NCBI RefSeq assembly: GCF_002211285.1
Contig: NZ_LOKX01000005.1
Location: forward strand, 62,001 to 126,000
Length of the DNA: 64,000 nucleotides
Reading direction: 5' to 3'
Origin: Rhizobium sp. R635
GTDB taxonomy: Bacteria; Pseudomonadota; Alphaproteobacteria; Rhizobiales; Rhizobiaceae
The notes under the pieces are model-generated. The model was not told where the DNA came from. It was given only the letters and a program-made list of their open reading frames with translations, and searched no databases. The position numbers and the translations under genes are program-made. Shown piece after piece: positions 50,631-59,966 of the stretch. Position 1 is the stretch's first letter. Every line of letters starts with the position of its first letter.

Positions 50631-52841
50631 TCATGCTTCAAAATCGTGGTATTTCATCAACGATCTTTCGAACAACTCTGAATCGCTGAAGTTGTATTTG
50701 GCATGCTGCTTCGGTTGGACATCGTTTATGACGACCGAAAGCTCGGCATTGCGTACGCTTTTCAGCTGCTGCAGGCAGAATTCGACGGCGCGACGGCTCG
50801 TCTTTCCCCATCTGACGACCACCAGCGTTCGCTCCGCTGCCGCCGTCAGATGCATCGTATCGGTCGAAGCGAGCACGGGCGCGCTGTCGAAGACGACGAT
50901 CTTGCCTCTGACGCGGGCCATTTCGATGATGTCAGCTGCATCGCTCGAATGGGTGTGCCGATGGAGCCGGGGATTGCCGGCCGGAATGAAGTCGATACCG
51001 CTTGGATGGTGATGAATGATGTCCCCTAGTCGCACCTGTCCACCCAGGAATTCATTCAACCCATGCTCGAGCTCCGATTGGAAAAACGAGTCCAGCCTTC
51101 CGTGTCGAAGATCGCCGTCGACAAGCAGCACCGGAATTCCGTTTGCGGCGAGTTCGATTGCCAACGATCTGGCGACAAGCGACTTGCCTTCTCCGCTGTG
51201 GGCCGACGTCACGACGATGCTGTTGGGCAACTTTCCGCCATTGGATTGTTTGAGCGAAATGATGACGGTGCGAATTGCCTCGTCGAACATCCCGTCCGGC
51301 ACCTGCCCGAAGAATGTCGACGGATTTCCCCCGTCTTTCCTTTTCAAACGCGGGACGAATCCGGCGGGGACTATGCGCGGCATGCCGGCCATCTGGTCGA
51401 AACTACGGACCGACTTGTCCATCATCTCGACCACGAAAGCGGCTGTCACCGCGATCGAAACTGAAGCCAGGAGGGCGCCGACCAGATAGAAAAGCCGTCC
51501 GCGTCCCTGCGGCGCGAGCGGTACTGCGGCCGGCGACAAGACTTCCAGTTCGGCGCCCGGCAGCAAAGCTTGCCCGGCCAGGGTCCTGCGGTTCTCCTCG
51601 AGCTTATCGAGCGACGTTTGCTCCTTTTCAGCCAGGCGCTGGAGCCGCATCAGTTCCGTTTGCGCCAGGGCAGAGCGAGAGCGCTTATCGTGAGCCGCCG
51701 CCAATGCCGATTGGACTACGTCGTGCTCATGATCAAGCGCCGCAAGCTTGGCGCGTATCGACTGGAGATACCGGTCGATCGCAAGGCTGAGATCGGTGCG
51801 GGATTTAAGGATTTTCGCGCGCGAATCGACCACTGCTTCGGCGGTGTTGCCATATGTTTCGAGAAGACGGTCGAGATCTTGTTCCTGCGCACGAAGCTCG
51901 CGTTGCATTGCGCCGATGCTGTCGGGAATAACGATGGTCTGCAGGGCAAGCGACGGGTCGTCGGCCGCTTCCAGTGTCGATATCGTTGCTCTCATTTCAG
52001 CGCGGCTTTGGTCGATTTTCGTCTGCCGCTCGCCCAACTCCATTATCGACTTGATCTGTTCGACCTGAGCTTCGTCATTTGAGACGACGTCCATCGTTTC
52101 CTGATATTGGTCGGCGGCGTCGCGTGCCGCCTTGGCTCGACCCTGCTGTTCGGCGATGCGCCGCAAAACCCATTCTTCCGCCGCGTCCAGGCGGCCGCGG
52201 AAGCTGTTCTTTCGCTCTTCAAGGTAAATACTGATGAGCCGGTTCGGGACCGAGGCTGCCAGCTTGGGGTCACTCGCATCGAAGCCGATCTGAATGACGT
52301 CACCCTGGCCGTCGCGCCACACGCGGAGCGCCCTGTAATATTCCGGAATTATGGGCTCTATGCTGTTTCGTGCCGACAACGACGATTTTTCTCTGTCGAC
52401 CAAGCCGCGCATCAGTGCCCGGATCTCGCCGATGAGCGAGGTCTTCCGCAGCGCCGGATTGAACTCCGGCCACTGATCGAGCCTCAGGTCGCGGATGACC
52501 CGCTCTGCGATGCTTCTGGAAAGAAGCCGCTCGGTCTCCGATGTGACGTCCAGCCGATCGTTGAGGCCGGCGTCTTCCGCGTCGAGCGTCGTGGCCAAAG
52601 GCCGGTGGATGATCAGCCGGGACTCGGCATGAAAGGTCGGCTTCAACCCCGAAATCCCGATTGCGGCAATTGCCATGAGCAGCGCGACTATGGCCGCGAT
52701 CATGACCATCCTTCGCCGGATGAGGCGCAAGCCTGATGTCAGATCGAAATCGTCCGATCTGGTCTCCACCTGAAACCGGGGATCGTAGCGCATCGACGAG
52801 AGCGAGGTGTTGCGGTCTGGCGGGACGGTTGAAATTGTCAT
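50631..52841 (-). CDS. Polysaccharide co-polymerase with BY-kinase domain (ExoP/Wzc/GumC type)
   Basis: An inner-membrane protein of 736 residues that controls polymer chain length and export. A Wzz domain lies between two membrane helices (about 45-66 and 449-471), with long periplasmic coiled coils at about 210-420. The cytoplasmic kinase has Walker A SAHSGEGKS (546-554) and Walker A' VLLVDGDLRHG (571-581). The C-terminus has only two tyrosines (KYNF, KYHD) instead of a tyrosine-rich cluster, so autophosphorylation control may be reduced. It overlaps the glycosyltransferase upstream by 4 bases. Confidence 0.9.
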   Translation of the reverse strand: MTISTVPPDRNTSLSSMRYDPRFQVETRSDDFDLTSGLRLIRRRMVMIAAIVALLMAIAAIGISGLKPTFHAESRLIIHRPLATTLDAEDAGLNDRLDVTSETERLLSRSIAERVIRDLRLDQWPEFNPALRKTSLIGEIRALMRGLVDREKSSLSARNSIEPIIPEYYRALRVWRDGQGDVIQIGFDASDPKLAASVPNRLISIYLEERKNSFRGRLDAAEEWVLRRIAEQQGRAKAARDAADQYQETMDVVSNDEAQVEQIKSIMELGERQTKIDQSRAEMRATISTLEAADDPSLALQTIVIPDSIGAMQRELRAQEQDLDRLLETYGNTAEAVVDSRAKILKSRTDLSLAIDRYLQSIRAKLAALDHEHDVVQSALAAAHDKRSRSALAQTELMRLQRLAEKEQTSLDKLEENRRTLAGQALLPGAELEVLSPAAVPLAPQGRGRLFYLVGALLASVSIAVTAAFVVEMMDKSVRSFDQMAGMPRIVPAGFVPRLKRKDGGNPSTFFGQVPDGMFDEAIRTVIISLKQSNGGKLPNSIVVTSAHSGEGKSLVARSLAIELAANGIPVLLVDGDLRHGRLDSFFQSELEHGLNEFLGGQVRLGDIIHHHPSGIDFIPAGNPRLHRHTHSSDAADIIEMARVRGKIVVFDSAPVLASTDTMHLTAAAERTLVVVRWGKTSRRAVEFCLQQLKSVRNAELSVVINDVQPKQHAKYNFSDSELFERSLMKYHDFEA

Positions 52842-53983
52842 CGTTCGCCAACCATCGTTCGAGGTTGCACGGAGACGGCTTCATAGAGTTTTTCCAGCGA
52901 TCGCATGTAAGCCCTCATGCTGAAATGATTGAGATAATGAGCGCGGCCCTTCGTCGAGAGATGGTTGCGGACTTCCGGATCGGTGACCAGTTTCGCCAGC
53001 GCCGCAGCCAGGGCATCCTTGTCTCCGACAGGCACGAAGACGCCGGTTTCACCGTCAAGGATGACTTCGTCATGCGCGCCGACGCGCGTGGTGACGACCG
53101 CAAGCCCGTGGGCAAGCCCTTCGACCACGGCCATTGCCAAGCCCTCGGCATGCGAGGGCAGGACCAGGATATCCGCCTTGGCGCACAAGGCTTGCGCCTC
53201 GTCGGCGCCAAGCCAGCCCGGCATTTTCACGAGATCGGAAAGCCCCATGGCGGCAGCCTGGCGCCGGTAATGTTCCACAGGCCCGTCGCCTGCCAGCACG
53301 GCTCGCCAGCGGAGCTCTTTCATAACAGGATGGCTCAAGGCAAGCAGAAGCTCCTGAACGCCCTTGCGTTCGCTCAGCCGGCCGAGAAATACGATCAGCG
53401 GCGTCTCGCCGACGTGAACGCTGCGCGCACCGGGGTCGGGAACACAATTGCGGATGACGGCTATACGGCGCTCGTCCACGCCCAGAAGCGTCGCCAACGT
53501 CGTGCGGTCGCGCTGGCCGAGCGCCACGACCTGGTCGGCATGCTGGAACATCCGGCGTATGAGCAGCTGCTGACGCGGCGAGCGGGCGGCAAAGTCGGTC
53601 GCATAGTCGTAATCGTGCAGGTGCAATATGTGGGAGCAGCCGAGAAGACGGGCAGCCTCGGTCAGGATCAGTTTTCTGGCGGTGCTGCCGCGGCCGGCGA
53701 CATGAATATGGTGAATGCGCGCCGGAGCGATGATCCGATCCTTCGCCATCGTCAAGATGGCGCCGAGCAGGCGCAAAGGCGACTTCGCCACGGACCATCG
53801 CGGTCCTCTGGTGTCGGTGACGAAGTGTGTTTCTCCCGCTTCCCTGGCCGTGTTGGATATATAGCCGACCAGCCTGCCAATTCCGCCGCCGTTTTCGCAA
53901 CCGCCCGGGACGTAGTGGCGCACGGTTGCTGGCGCGCTCCGCGTCACTGGCCGATTTTCATCCGTGAACACCTTCATCAGCAT
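52838..53983 (-). CDS. Glycosyltransferase family 4 protein
   Basis: A GT-B fold glycosyltransferase of 381 residues acting on the cytoplasmic side of the membrane. The nucleotide-sugar domain has LGRLSERKGVQELLLAL and the E-x7-E motif in SHAEGLAMAVVEGLAHG. The N-terminal half has VRHYVPGGCENGGGIGR, a glycine-rich acceptor-side loop. The start is ATG 53983 or the in-frame ATG 53977; the latter forms a TGATG junction with the preceding stop. The sugar cannot be assigned. It lies in a tightly coupled five-gene polysaccharide operon. Confidence 0.9.
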   Translation of the reverse strand: MLMKVFTDENRPVTRSAPATVRHYVPGGCENGGGIGRLVGYISNTAREAGETHFVTDTRGPRWSVAKSPLRLLGAILTMAKDRIIAPARIHHIHVAGRGSTARKLILTEAARLLGCSHILHLHDYDYATDFAARSPRQQLLIRRMFQHADQVVALGQRDRTTLATLLGVDERRIAVIRNCVPDPGARSVHVGETPLIVFLGRLSERKGVQELLLALSHPVMKELRWRAVLAGDGPVEHYRRQAAAMGLSDLVKMPGWLGADEAQALCAKADILVLPSHAEGLAMAVVEGLAHGLAVVTTRVGAHDEVILDGETGVFVPVGDKDALAAALAKLVTDPEVRNHLSTKGRAHYLNHFSMRAYMRSLEKLYEAVSVQPRTMVGER

Positions 53984-55077
53984 GCGCCGACCACCTCCCG
54001 ATAAACGGCCGCAGCCTGAGCGCCGACCCGTTCAGGCGAATTCGGTCCTTTGGCCCATCCGAGCGCGTTGTCACCGAAACTGTTTCTAAGCTCGCCGTTG
54101 TCCGCCAATGTCCTGATCGCCGCCGCGAGTTCCTTGGCGTCGCCGGGCGGGACCACCAGTCCCAGCCCATTGGGCTGAACCGTGTCCCGCAACTCGCCGA
54201 CATCGGTCACGATAACAGGTTTGCCGAATGCGGCGGCGAGGTTCAGCACGCCGCTTTGCGATGCTTCCGTGTAGGGAAGCACGACGATGTCGGTATCCAG
54301 GAAAAGCTGGGCGACCTCTGCATCCTCGATAAAGCGATTGCGGATATCGTAGCGGCTGGCATCCCCCATGAGCGACTGGAATACCAGCGGATTGTCGCCT
54401 CGGCCCGCGACCGTGATGCGCAGGTTGGGAAGCACATCCTTGAGCATCGCCTCGGCCCGGACCAGATGTTCCAGGCCTTTGTAGGCAAAGATCCGTCCGA
54501 AGAGCAGGACGCGGATCGTTCCATCCGCTTGCCGCGGCGCCATTTTCTGTTGCCGGGCGAGCTCCGCATAGCGAAGAATGGAGGGATGCGACAGGACATG
54601 GACACAGTCCGGCGATTTCGAATATCGATCGAGAACCAGCCGCTTCAGTCCCTCGCCGTGAACGACGAGATGTCCGGATTGCTTCACCATCAATTCGGGA
54701 GCCCAGACGGGCAGCGTACGGGTATCGGCATCGCCGGGATGGATCTGCACGTCATGAATGGTCGTCACGAGCGGGATCGGGCGCCAGAACGGCACGGCGA
54801 GGTTCAGCCAAAGCGTCGAATTGCTGAGGAGATGAATGAGGTTCGGCTGCTCCCGCCGGATCAAACGCGTCAGCTGATACAGAAACCAGGGATTGGAGAG
54901 AGAACGGTGTCTCGGCCAGTCCAGAAGGTGCAGATCGACAGCCGGATCGAAAGAGGAAGCAAGGTGGGCGTAACGCCGGCGGGGAACTCCGAGCACGACC
55001 TGCAGATGTTGCGCAACGCCGCTGGCGTAGGAGATGGTGTAGTCTTCGAGTTCGGAAACCAGCAGGAGCGCCTTCAT
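53977..55077 (-). CDS. Glycosyltransferase family 4 protein
   Basis: A second GT-B enzyme of 366 residues. Family features are VTTIHDVQIHPGD, the nucleotide-binding LLFGRIFAYKGLEHLVRA, and the motif EASQSGVLNLAAAFGKPVIVTD with a serine/glycine-rich E-x7-E variant. It starts inside the stop of the upstream GT2 gene (4-base overlap) and its own stop overlaps the next start. It adds one sugar to the lipid-linked repeat unit, with unknown specificity. Confidence 0.9.
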   Translation of the reverse strand: MKALLLVSELEDYTISYASGVAQHLQVVLGVPRRRYAHLASSFDPAVDLHLLDWPRHRSLSNPWFLYQLTRLIRREQPNLIHLLSNSTLWLNLAVPFWRPIPLVTTIHDVQIHPGDADTRTLPVWAPELMVKQSGHLVVHGEGLKRLVLDRYSKSPDCVHVLSHPSILRYAELARQQKMAPRQADGTIRVLLFGRIFAYKGLEHLVRAEAMLKDVLPNLRITVAGRGDNPLVFQSLMGDASRYDIRNRFIEDAEVAQLFLDTDIVVLPYTEASQSGVLNLAAAFGKPVIVTDVGELRDTVQPNGLGLVVPPGDAKELAAAIRTLADNGELRNSFGDNALGWAKGPNSPERVGAQAAAVYREVVGAC

Positions 55078-56024
55078 TTCGCCGGCTCCGACAAGCCGAG
55101 GTCCCGACCGCGCCGGGGCAGGTCGTGGGCCGTGCGCAGCGCATCGCGCATCCGCCTCGGCAGGTTCGGTTCTCCGGCAAAAAAGAACCCTTCGACGGCA
55201 AGTCTGAGCCTGGTGCGCATATTCACTCCGTCAAGCCTTGCTGACGCGATCCGGTAGGGATAGTGATCCGTCAGGCGCAGTCTCGCCGGCAGATCGTTGG
55301 CTGAAAGAAAGCGGTTCGTCGCTTCGACGGTCGCCTGCCAATGCGCCATTCGCTTTCGCAGCATGGCGGCATCATCGATCGGCCGATACCAGTTGTTGTT
55401 GTGGATTCGGTAGAAACCGAGCGAATCCGGCAAGGCGGCAACGTCCCCCAGAAACGGATAGATCCCCGTGAGCCACGCGTCGGCCGATATGCGGAACTGT
55501 TCGGGAATATTCCCTGCGGCATCCCACGCACGACGCCGTACGGCGATGGCCGAGGTCATCGGGAAGGGCCACCAGCCGGCCGATTTCGTCAGCCGCAGCG
55601 ATAAATCTCCGGAACATAGGGTTCGGGGGATCGGCTTGAGGGTCGGCGAGCCATCGCTCAGCACGGGCTGAAGCCGGTGGTAGACCAGCGACAGTTGCGG
55701 ATTGGCATGGAATGCCGATGCCGTCGCAGACAGCTTGTCCGGCGCCCACCAGTCATCGGCGTCCAGAAAGCAGAGGATGTCGCCGCGGCTTGACCGCACG
55801 GCGGCATTCACTGCGGCTGCCTGCCCCCGGTTCTCCTGGAAGAGCACCTTCACCCGGTTGCCGTAGGCTTCCAGAACGGAGCGCGACTGGTCGCTGGACC
55901 CGTCGTCGACGACGATGATCTCGACGTCGGGCGTTTGCTGACTCAAAGCGCTGTCGATCGCACGACCAACGAAGCGGCCATAATTGTGATTGTTGATGAG
56001 GACGCTGACGGCTAGCCGCTCCAT
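55074..56024 (-). CDS. Glycosyltransferase family 2 protein
   Basis: A GT-A fold glycosyltransferase of 316 residues. The N-terminus VSVLINNHNYGRFVGRAID is typical, followed by VVDDGSSDQSR (nucleotide binding) and the metal-binding FLDADDWW. No membrane helices are predicted. It is the first gene of the leftward polysaccharide operon (56024 to 49557) and diverges from the Wzy-like gene across a 493-base gap that should hold both promoters. Confidence 0.9.
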   Translation of the reverse strand: MERLAVSVLINNHNYGRFVGRAIDSALSQQTPDVEIIVVDDGSSDQSRSVLEAYGNRVKVLFQENRGQAAAVNAAVRSSRGDILCFLDADDWWAPDKLSATASAFHANPQLSLVYHRLQPVLSDGSPTLKPIPRTLCSGDLSLRLTKSAGWWPFPMTSAIAVRRRAWDAAGNIPEQFRISADAWLTGIYPFLGDVAALPDSLGFYRIHNNNWYRPIDDAAMLRKRMAHWQATVEATNRFLSANDLPARLRLTDHYPYRIASARLDGVNMRTRLRLAVEGFFFAGEPNLPRRMRDALRTAHDLPRRGRDLGLSEPAK

Positions 56025-56517
56025 GACACCCTCTCAAATCAATCGCCGTGCCACTACCGTGACGAGCGACGCATCTGTCATGTAGCGTGCGGAACCAGGA
56101 CCATGACGCAAAACCATAGGAACCCAACCCTTCCAGGCATCGGCTGCCGACAGCCGGCGCGCACCAGAACATTGCTTCACTTCACCGGAAACTGTGGCGC
56201 GGCGTGCTTCGCGGTGTGCATTCCTCGCCAAGCTAGCGATGAATGGGCACGCATAACATCTGCTCTTATGGGCAATCCCGTAGACCCCGGCACCAACCTT
56301 TGGGGGAAGTTCCTCCCAAGGGCTTAGGCGCACCAACGTCCTTGGATGGTGGGCGGCGCATTGGAAGTAGCCCGGCCTTCATTTGTGTAAGTTGATTGCC
56401 GGCATGGCTGCATGATTGTTCCTTGATAGAACAGCGCAGTCATGAAAGCAGACATATGTCTTTCCAAATTGCCGCGACCGACAGCCTCTCATCCGTCCAA
56501 ACCAGCCGGCGACGACA
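56025..56517. other. Divergent promoter region of the polysaccharide locus
   Basis: A 493-base region with no supported gene; open frames here lack ribosome sites and family features. An imperfect inverted repeat around CCTTTGGGGGAAGTTCCTCC (56297 onward, continuing CAAGG) may be an operator. The base composition is AT-richer than that of the flanking genes. Confidence 0.45.
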
Positions 56518-57840
56518 ATGAGCGCATATGGGCTTAGAATCACCAGCAGGCCGGCCATCGGCTGGCGAACCATCGAATGCTGGGGCGCCGGCGTGTCGCT
56601 TTTCCTCCAGACGGGGGCGCTTTTTCCGCTCATGCTGGCAGATGCCGATGGAGCGCTCAGCGATCCGGCCAAGGCCATATTGCGCCTCCTCTGCCTGCCC
56701 GTATACGCATTTGCCGGATTGATCCTGATACGAAATTTTCCGCAGTTTCTGATCGCGCTCCGGCGCAGCCTGCCTTTCCCCCTGCTGCTCGCCCTGCCGT
56801 TCTTGTCGGTCCTGTGGTCGGTCGGCCCGTCAGCGACCTTGAGACGCGCCATCGGCCTGCTGTTTTCTGTGCTTCTGGCCTATGTGCTGGCGATACGCTT
56901 CACCCCGCGGCAGCTGCTTCTGCTCGTCTTTGCGACCGTGGGAACATGTATCGTCATGAGCGTGGCCATTCTCGGAGCGTCGCCGAGCCTTGCCCGCATG
57001 CCCCTGGATGGCGCGCTGCGGGGCATCTTCATCCACAAGAACAGTCTCGGTTGGTATGCCAGCATCATGATACTGGTGGCGACCGCCGTGCTGAAGGACG
57101 GCACTCTCGGCTGGCGGCGAACCGCCATCACCTTGCTGATCGCGGGCGGGTTCTGTCTTGTGGGCTCAGGATCGATGACCGCGATCATTGCGACGGCATC
57201 GGCATTCTGCCTGATCGGGTTCTATTCCCTCTTGCAGAGAACCAGCGGCATGGTCCGCATCGTCGTCATCCTGTTTTTCGTTCAAATGTCAGTCGGCCTT
57301 CTCATCGTGCTTCACGAATTTCTGGTTCCGTTCCTCGAAGCGCTCGGCAAGGACGCCACTTTGACGGGCCGGGTGCCGTTGTGGGAACTGGTCGATCGCC
57401 AGATAGCCGATCATCTGCTGCTCGGCTTCGGCTACCAGGCGTTCTGGACGGACGCGAACCCCGAAGCCTGGATCATCTGGTCAAAAATCCAATGGCAGAG
57501 CCCCCACTCCCATAATGGATACCGCGATACGATACTGAGCTTCGGAATAAGCGGACTGAGCCTGTTTGCGCTGATGCTGTGCCGCGCAGTGCGCCAAGGT
57601 GCGATCCTTCACTGTCGCGATACGCAATATGGCTGGCTCTGGCTGAACGTCTTCACGATCATGGTTTTGGTGATGAATCTGACCGAGAGCCTGTTTCTGA
57701 TCCCGAACGACGCCATTTTCATTCTGTTTGCCACTGCCATCATCATGTTCTCGCTCTACGCGCCCGTCGTTTCGGCCAGCCCCTGCCCACCGCAGCCGGC
57801 GCCCGCAACGAGCATGACGAGGGAGCTGCAGCTCTCATGA
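56518..57840 (+). CDS. O-antigen/exopolysaccharide polymerase-ligase family protein (Wzy-like)
   Basis: An inner-membrane protein of 440 residues with about ten to twelve membrane helices and a large periplasmic loop at about 275-340. The loop contains GRVPLWELVDRQIADHLLLG and SPHSHNGYRDTILSFG, features shared by Wzy polymerases and WaaL-type ligases. In an ExoP/WbaP-type locus it most likely polymerises lipid-linked repeat units on the periplasmic side. The stop overlaps the start of the next gene by 4 bases. Confidence 0.87.
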   Translation: MSAYGLRITSRPAIGWRTIECWGAGVSLFLQTGALFPLMLADADGALSDPAKAILRLLCLPVYAFAGLILIRNFPQFLIALRRSLPFPLLLALPFLSVLWSVGPSATLRRAIGLLFSVLLAYVLAIRFTPRQLLLLVFATVGTCIVMSVAILGASPSLARMPLDGALRGIFIHKNSLGWYASIMILVATAVLKDGTLGWRRTAITLLIAGGFCLVGSGSMTAIIATASAFCLIGFYSLLQRTSGMVRIVVILFFVQMSVGLLIVLHEFLVPFLEALGKDATLTGRVPLWELVDRQIADHLLLGFGYQAFWTDANPEAWIIWSKIQWQSPHSHNGYRDTILSFGISGLSLFALMLCRAVRQGAILHCRDTQYGWLWLNVFTIMVLVMNLTESLFLIPNDAIFILFATAIIMFSLYAPVVSASPCPPQPAPATSMTRELQLS

Positions 57841-59966
57841 GGCGGCGCTTCACGCTGATCTTGAGCATCTTTTCCGCCGCGTTCCTTCCGCAGCCGGGCA
57901 ATACGGCCTCGGTGACGACGGACGCGGATGCGCCCGATCTGATGCAGAGAACGATCCGGGAAGCGACTTGCGCGGAAGCTTCGGCGGCGACCTTATCGGC
58001 CAAGCTGGCAGGGACTTCCTTGAGCGACATAGCGACCGGCACATCCGCGGCAAGGACATCGTTCTACGTTTCTCCGGATGGCGACGACGGCTGGAGCGGC
58101 CTCCTTCCCCAGCCAAATGCTGAGCGCACCGACGGTCCGTTCGCCAGCATCGAAAAAGCGCGTGATGCCGCGCGCGCCAAGCCTGGCCAAAGCACGATTG
58201 CGATGGGCGGCGGAGACTACTACCTCGTGCAGCCCATCGTCTTCGACGCTCGCGATGCAGGCCTCATCATCACGGCGCGATGTGACGAAACACCCATTTT
58301 ATACGGTGGCCCGCTCATTCGTAACTGGACGTCTCAAGCAGCCGGCCGCTGGACGGCGCCGCTGAGGTTGCCGCCTGATGAAGCGGTGGGCGATCTTTTC
58401 GTCAATGGGATCCTCCAAACCCGAGCCCGCTTTCCCAACGCACCCCTTGACGGAGATCCGCGCAAGGGATGGCTGTTCGCGGCCAAATGCGAGCAGGACA
58501 CCGATGGCTGGCAAGGCAATACACAATTTTGCTTCCATGCCGGCGATCTTCCGGCATTGGGAGATCCAACCGGGCTCGTCGTTCACATCGTCGGCGGTTT
58601 CAAGCCGGGAAGCCAATGGGGCAGTGACACGCTCCCGGTCGTTTCAGTCGACACGGCAACGCGGACCGTTCACACCAAAGGCACCGGCTATTTTTTCACA
58701 GGGGAAGGCAGCCGCTATTTCTTGACCGGGGCAGCGGCCCTGCTCGATGCCCCTGGGGAATGGCGGTATGACGTGGCTGCGGGACAGCTCGACTATATCC
58801 CTACCGATGGGCTCTCACCGAGTTCCGCCGTTGTCGCCGGCATCCTGCCGACATTCTTCAAGCTCGAAGGCGCCGACGGCATGGTCGTGTCGGGGCTCGA
58901 GTTTCGCGATGGATCTCCGCTGGGAAGCGGCAAGTTCTACACCGACACCAGGGGGTTTGGCGCCATACGGCTCGAACACGCGCACCGCGTCAGGCTGCTC
59001 GGCAACGTCATCGAAAATGTCGGCGTCGGCATCCACGTGAGCGAAAGCGAGGATGTTCTGATTGCCGGCAATGTGATCGGCGATGTGGCCGGCAACGGGA
59101 TCTACGTCGGCACGACCTATGGCAGCTTCGGCAAATCGAACGGCGCCCGAATCCTGTCGAACCACATCCACGACATCGGAAGGGTCTACTTTGAAACCGC
59201 GGGAATATGGTTCCAGGCGACCGAGGATATCAGGGTCGCCCATAACCTGATCGAAAATGCCGCGCAATTCGGTATCGCCGGCGGCTCGCTGTGGGGCGCG
59301 CAAGACGCAGTGCACGACGCAGTCATCGAGTATAACGAGATCCGCAATGCCAATCAGCAGACGGCAGACGGCGGCGCCATCAAGATGATGGGCGAGCAGG
59401 CGGACCTCCTGAACAGCAGCATCCGCTACAATCTGGTTATCGGCACAAGCCACCTCATGAACAGGGCCGATGGGACGTTCTGGCCTTCCGGATATGAGAA
59501 TATCAATGAATGGCCGACCCCTATCAGTTGGGCGATCTACACCGATGGCAAGGCCAGTGGTGTGCGCATCGAAGGTAATACGCTCTCGGACAACGTATCG
59601 GCGATCGGCATCAACGGCGGCTGGAGCAATCTGGTGACGGGAAACGTCATCAAACGCGGATCGGGCGCGGCTTTTCGCGTCGATGACGGCACCGGCTGGG
59701 GTTGGCATCCGCCATGGGCTGAGCCTAATCGCATCGAGAACAATACAGTGTCGATCGACAGCAGCAGCGGGCTTGCAGCCTACGTCTACGCTCCGAACCA
59801 CGGGCCCGAATCCGTCGCGTTCGCGCACAACCGCTACATCGGCAATTTGAACGGCAAGAGCTTCCGAATACATCCTGACATCATGCGTTGGGGAGAATTT
59901 GGCAGCCTGCGCGATCTCCAGAGGGCCGGGGCGGACACCGGAAGCGTCGTCGCGCCGCCCGATTGA
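57837..59966 (+). CDS. Secreted right-handed parallel beta-helix protein, possible polysaccharide-active enzyme
   Basis: A protein of 709 residues with a signal peptide (RRRFTLILSIFSAAFLP, about 1-22). The N-terminal module (about 70-150) begins TSFYVSPDGDDGWSGLL and contains GPFASIEKARDAARA; such modules open many beta-helix glycanases and lyases. Parallel beta-helix coils follow with repeats such as GNVIENVGVGIHVSES, GNVIGDVAGNGIYVG and HNLIENAAQFGIAGGS. In the Wzy operon it may trim, cleave or epimerise the polymer in the periplasm. The layout recalls GH141-type (alpha-fucosidase/xylanase) proteins; this is uncertain. Confidence 0.82.
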   Translation: MRRRFTLILSIFSAAFLPQPGNTASVTTDADAPDLMQRTIREATCAEASAATLSAKLAGTSLSDIATGTSAARTSFYVSPDGDDGWSGLLPQPNAERTDGPFASIEKARDAARAKPGQSTIAMGGGDYYLVQPIVFDARDAGLIITARCDETPILYGGPLIRNWTSQAAGRWTAPLRLPPDEAVGDLFVNGILQTRARFPNAPLDGDPRKGWLFAAKCEQDTDGWQGNTQFCFHAGDLPALGDPTGLVVHIVGGFKPGSQWGSDTLPVVSVDTATRTVHTKGTGYFFTGEGSRYFLTGAAALLDAPGEWRYDVAAGQLDYIPTDGLSPSSAVVAGILPTFFKLEGADGMVVSGLEFRDGSPLGSGKFYTDTRGFGAIRLEHAHRVRLLGNVIENVGVGIHVSESEDVLIAGNVIGDVAGNGIYVGTTYGSFGKSNGARILSNHIHDIGRVYFETAGIWFQATEDIRVAHNLIENAAQFGIAGGSLWGAQDAVHDAVIEYNEIRNANQQTADGGAIKMMGEQADLLNSSIRYNLVIGTSHLMNRADGTFWPSGYENINEWPTPISWAIYTDGKASGVRIEGNTLSDNVSAIGINGGWSNLVTGNVIKRGSGAAFRVDDGTGWGWHPPWAEPNRIENNTVSIDSSSGLAAYVYAPNHGPESVAFAHNRYIGNLNGKSFRIHPDIMRWGEFGSLRDLQRAGADTGSVVAPPD

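Noticed and set aside
56034-56336. 100-codon minus-strand frame upstream of the GT2 gene
   Set aside because: No ribosome site, Arg/Ala-rich composition and no motif; the region is better read as a divergent promoter.
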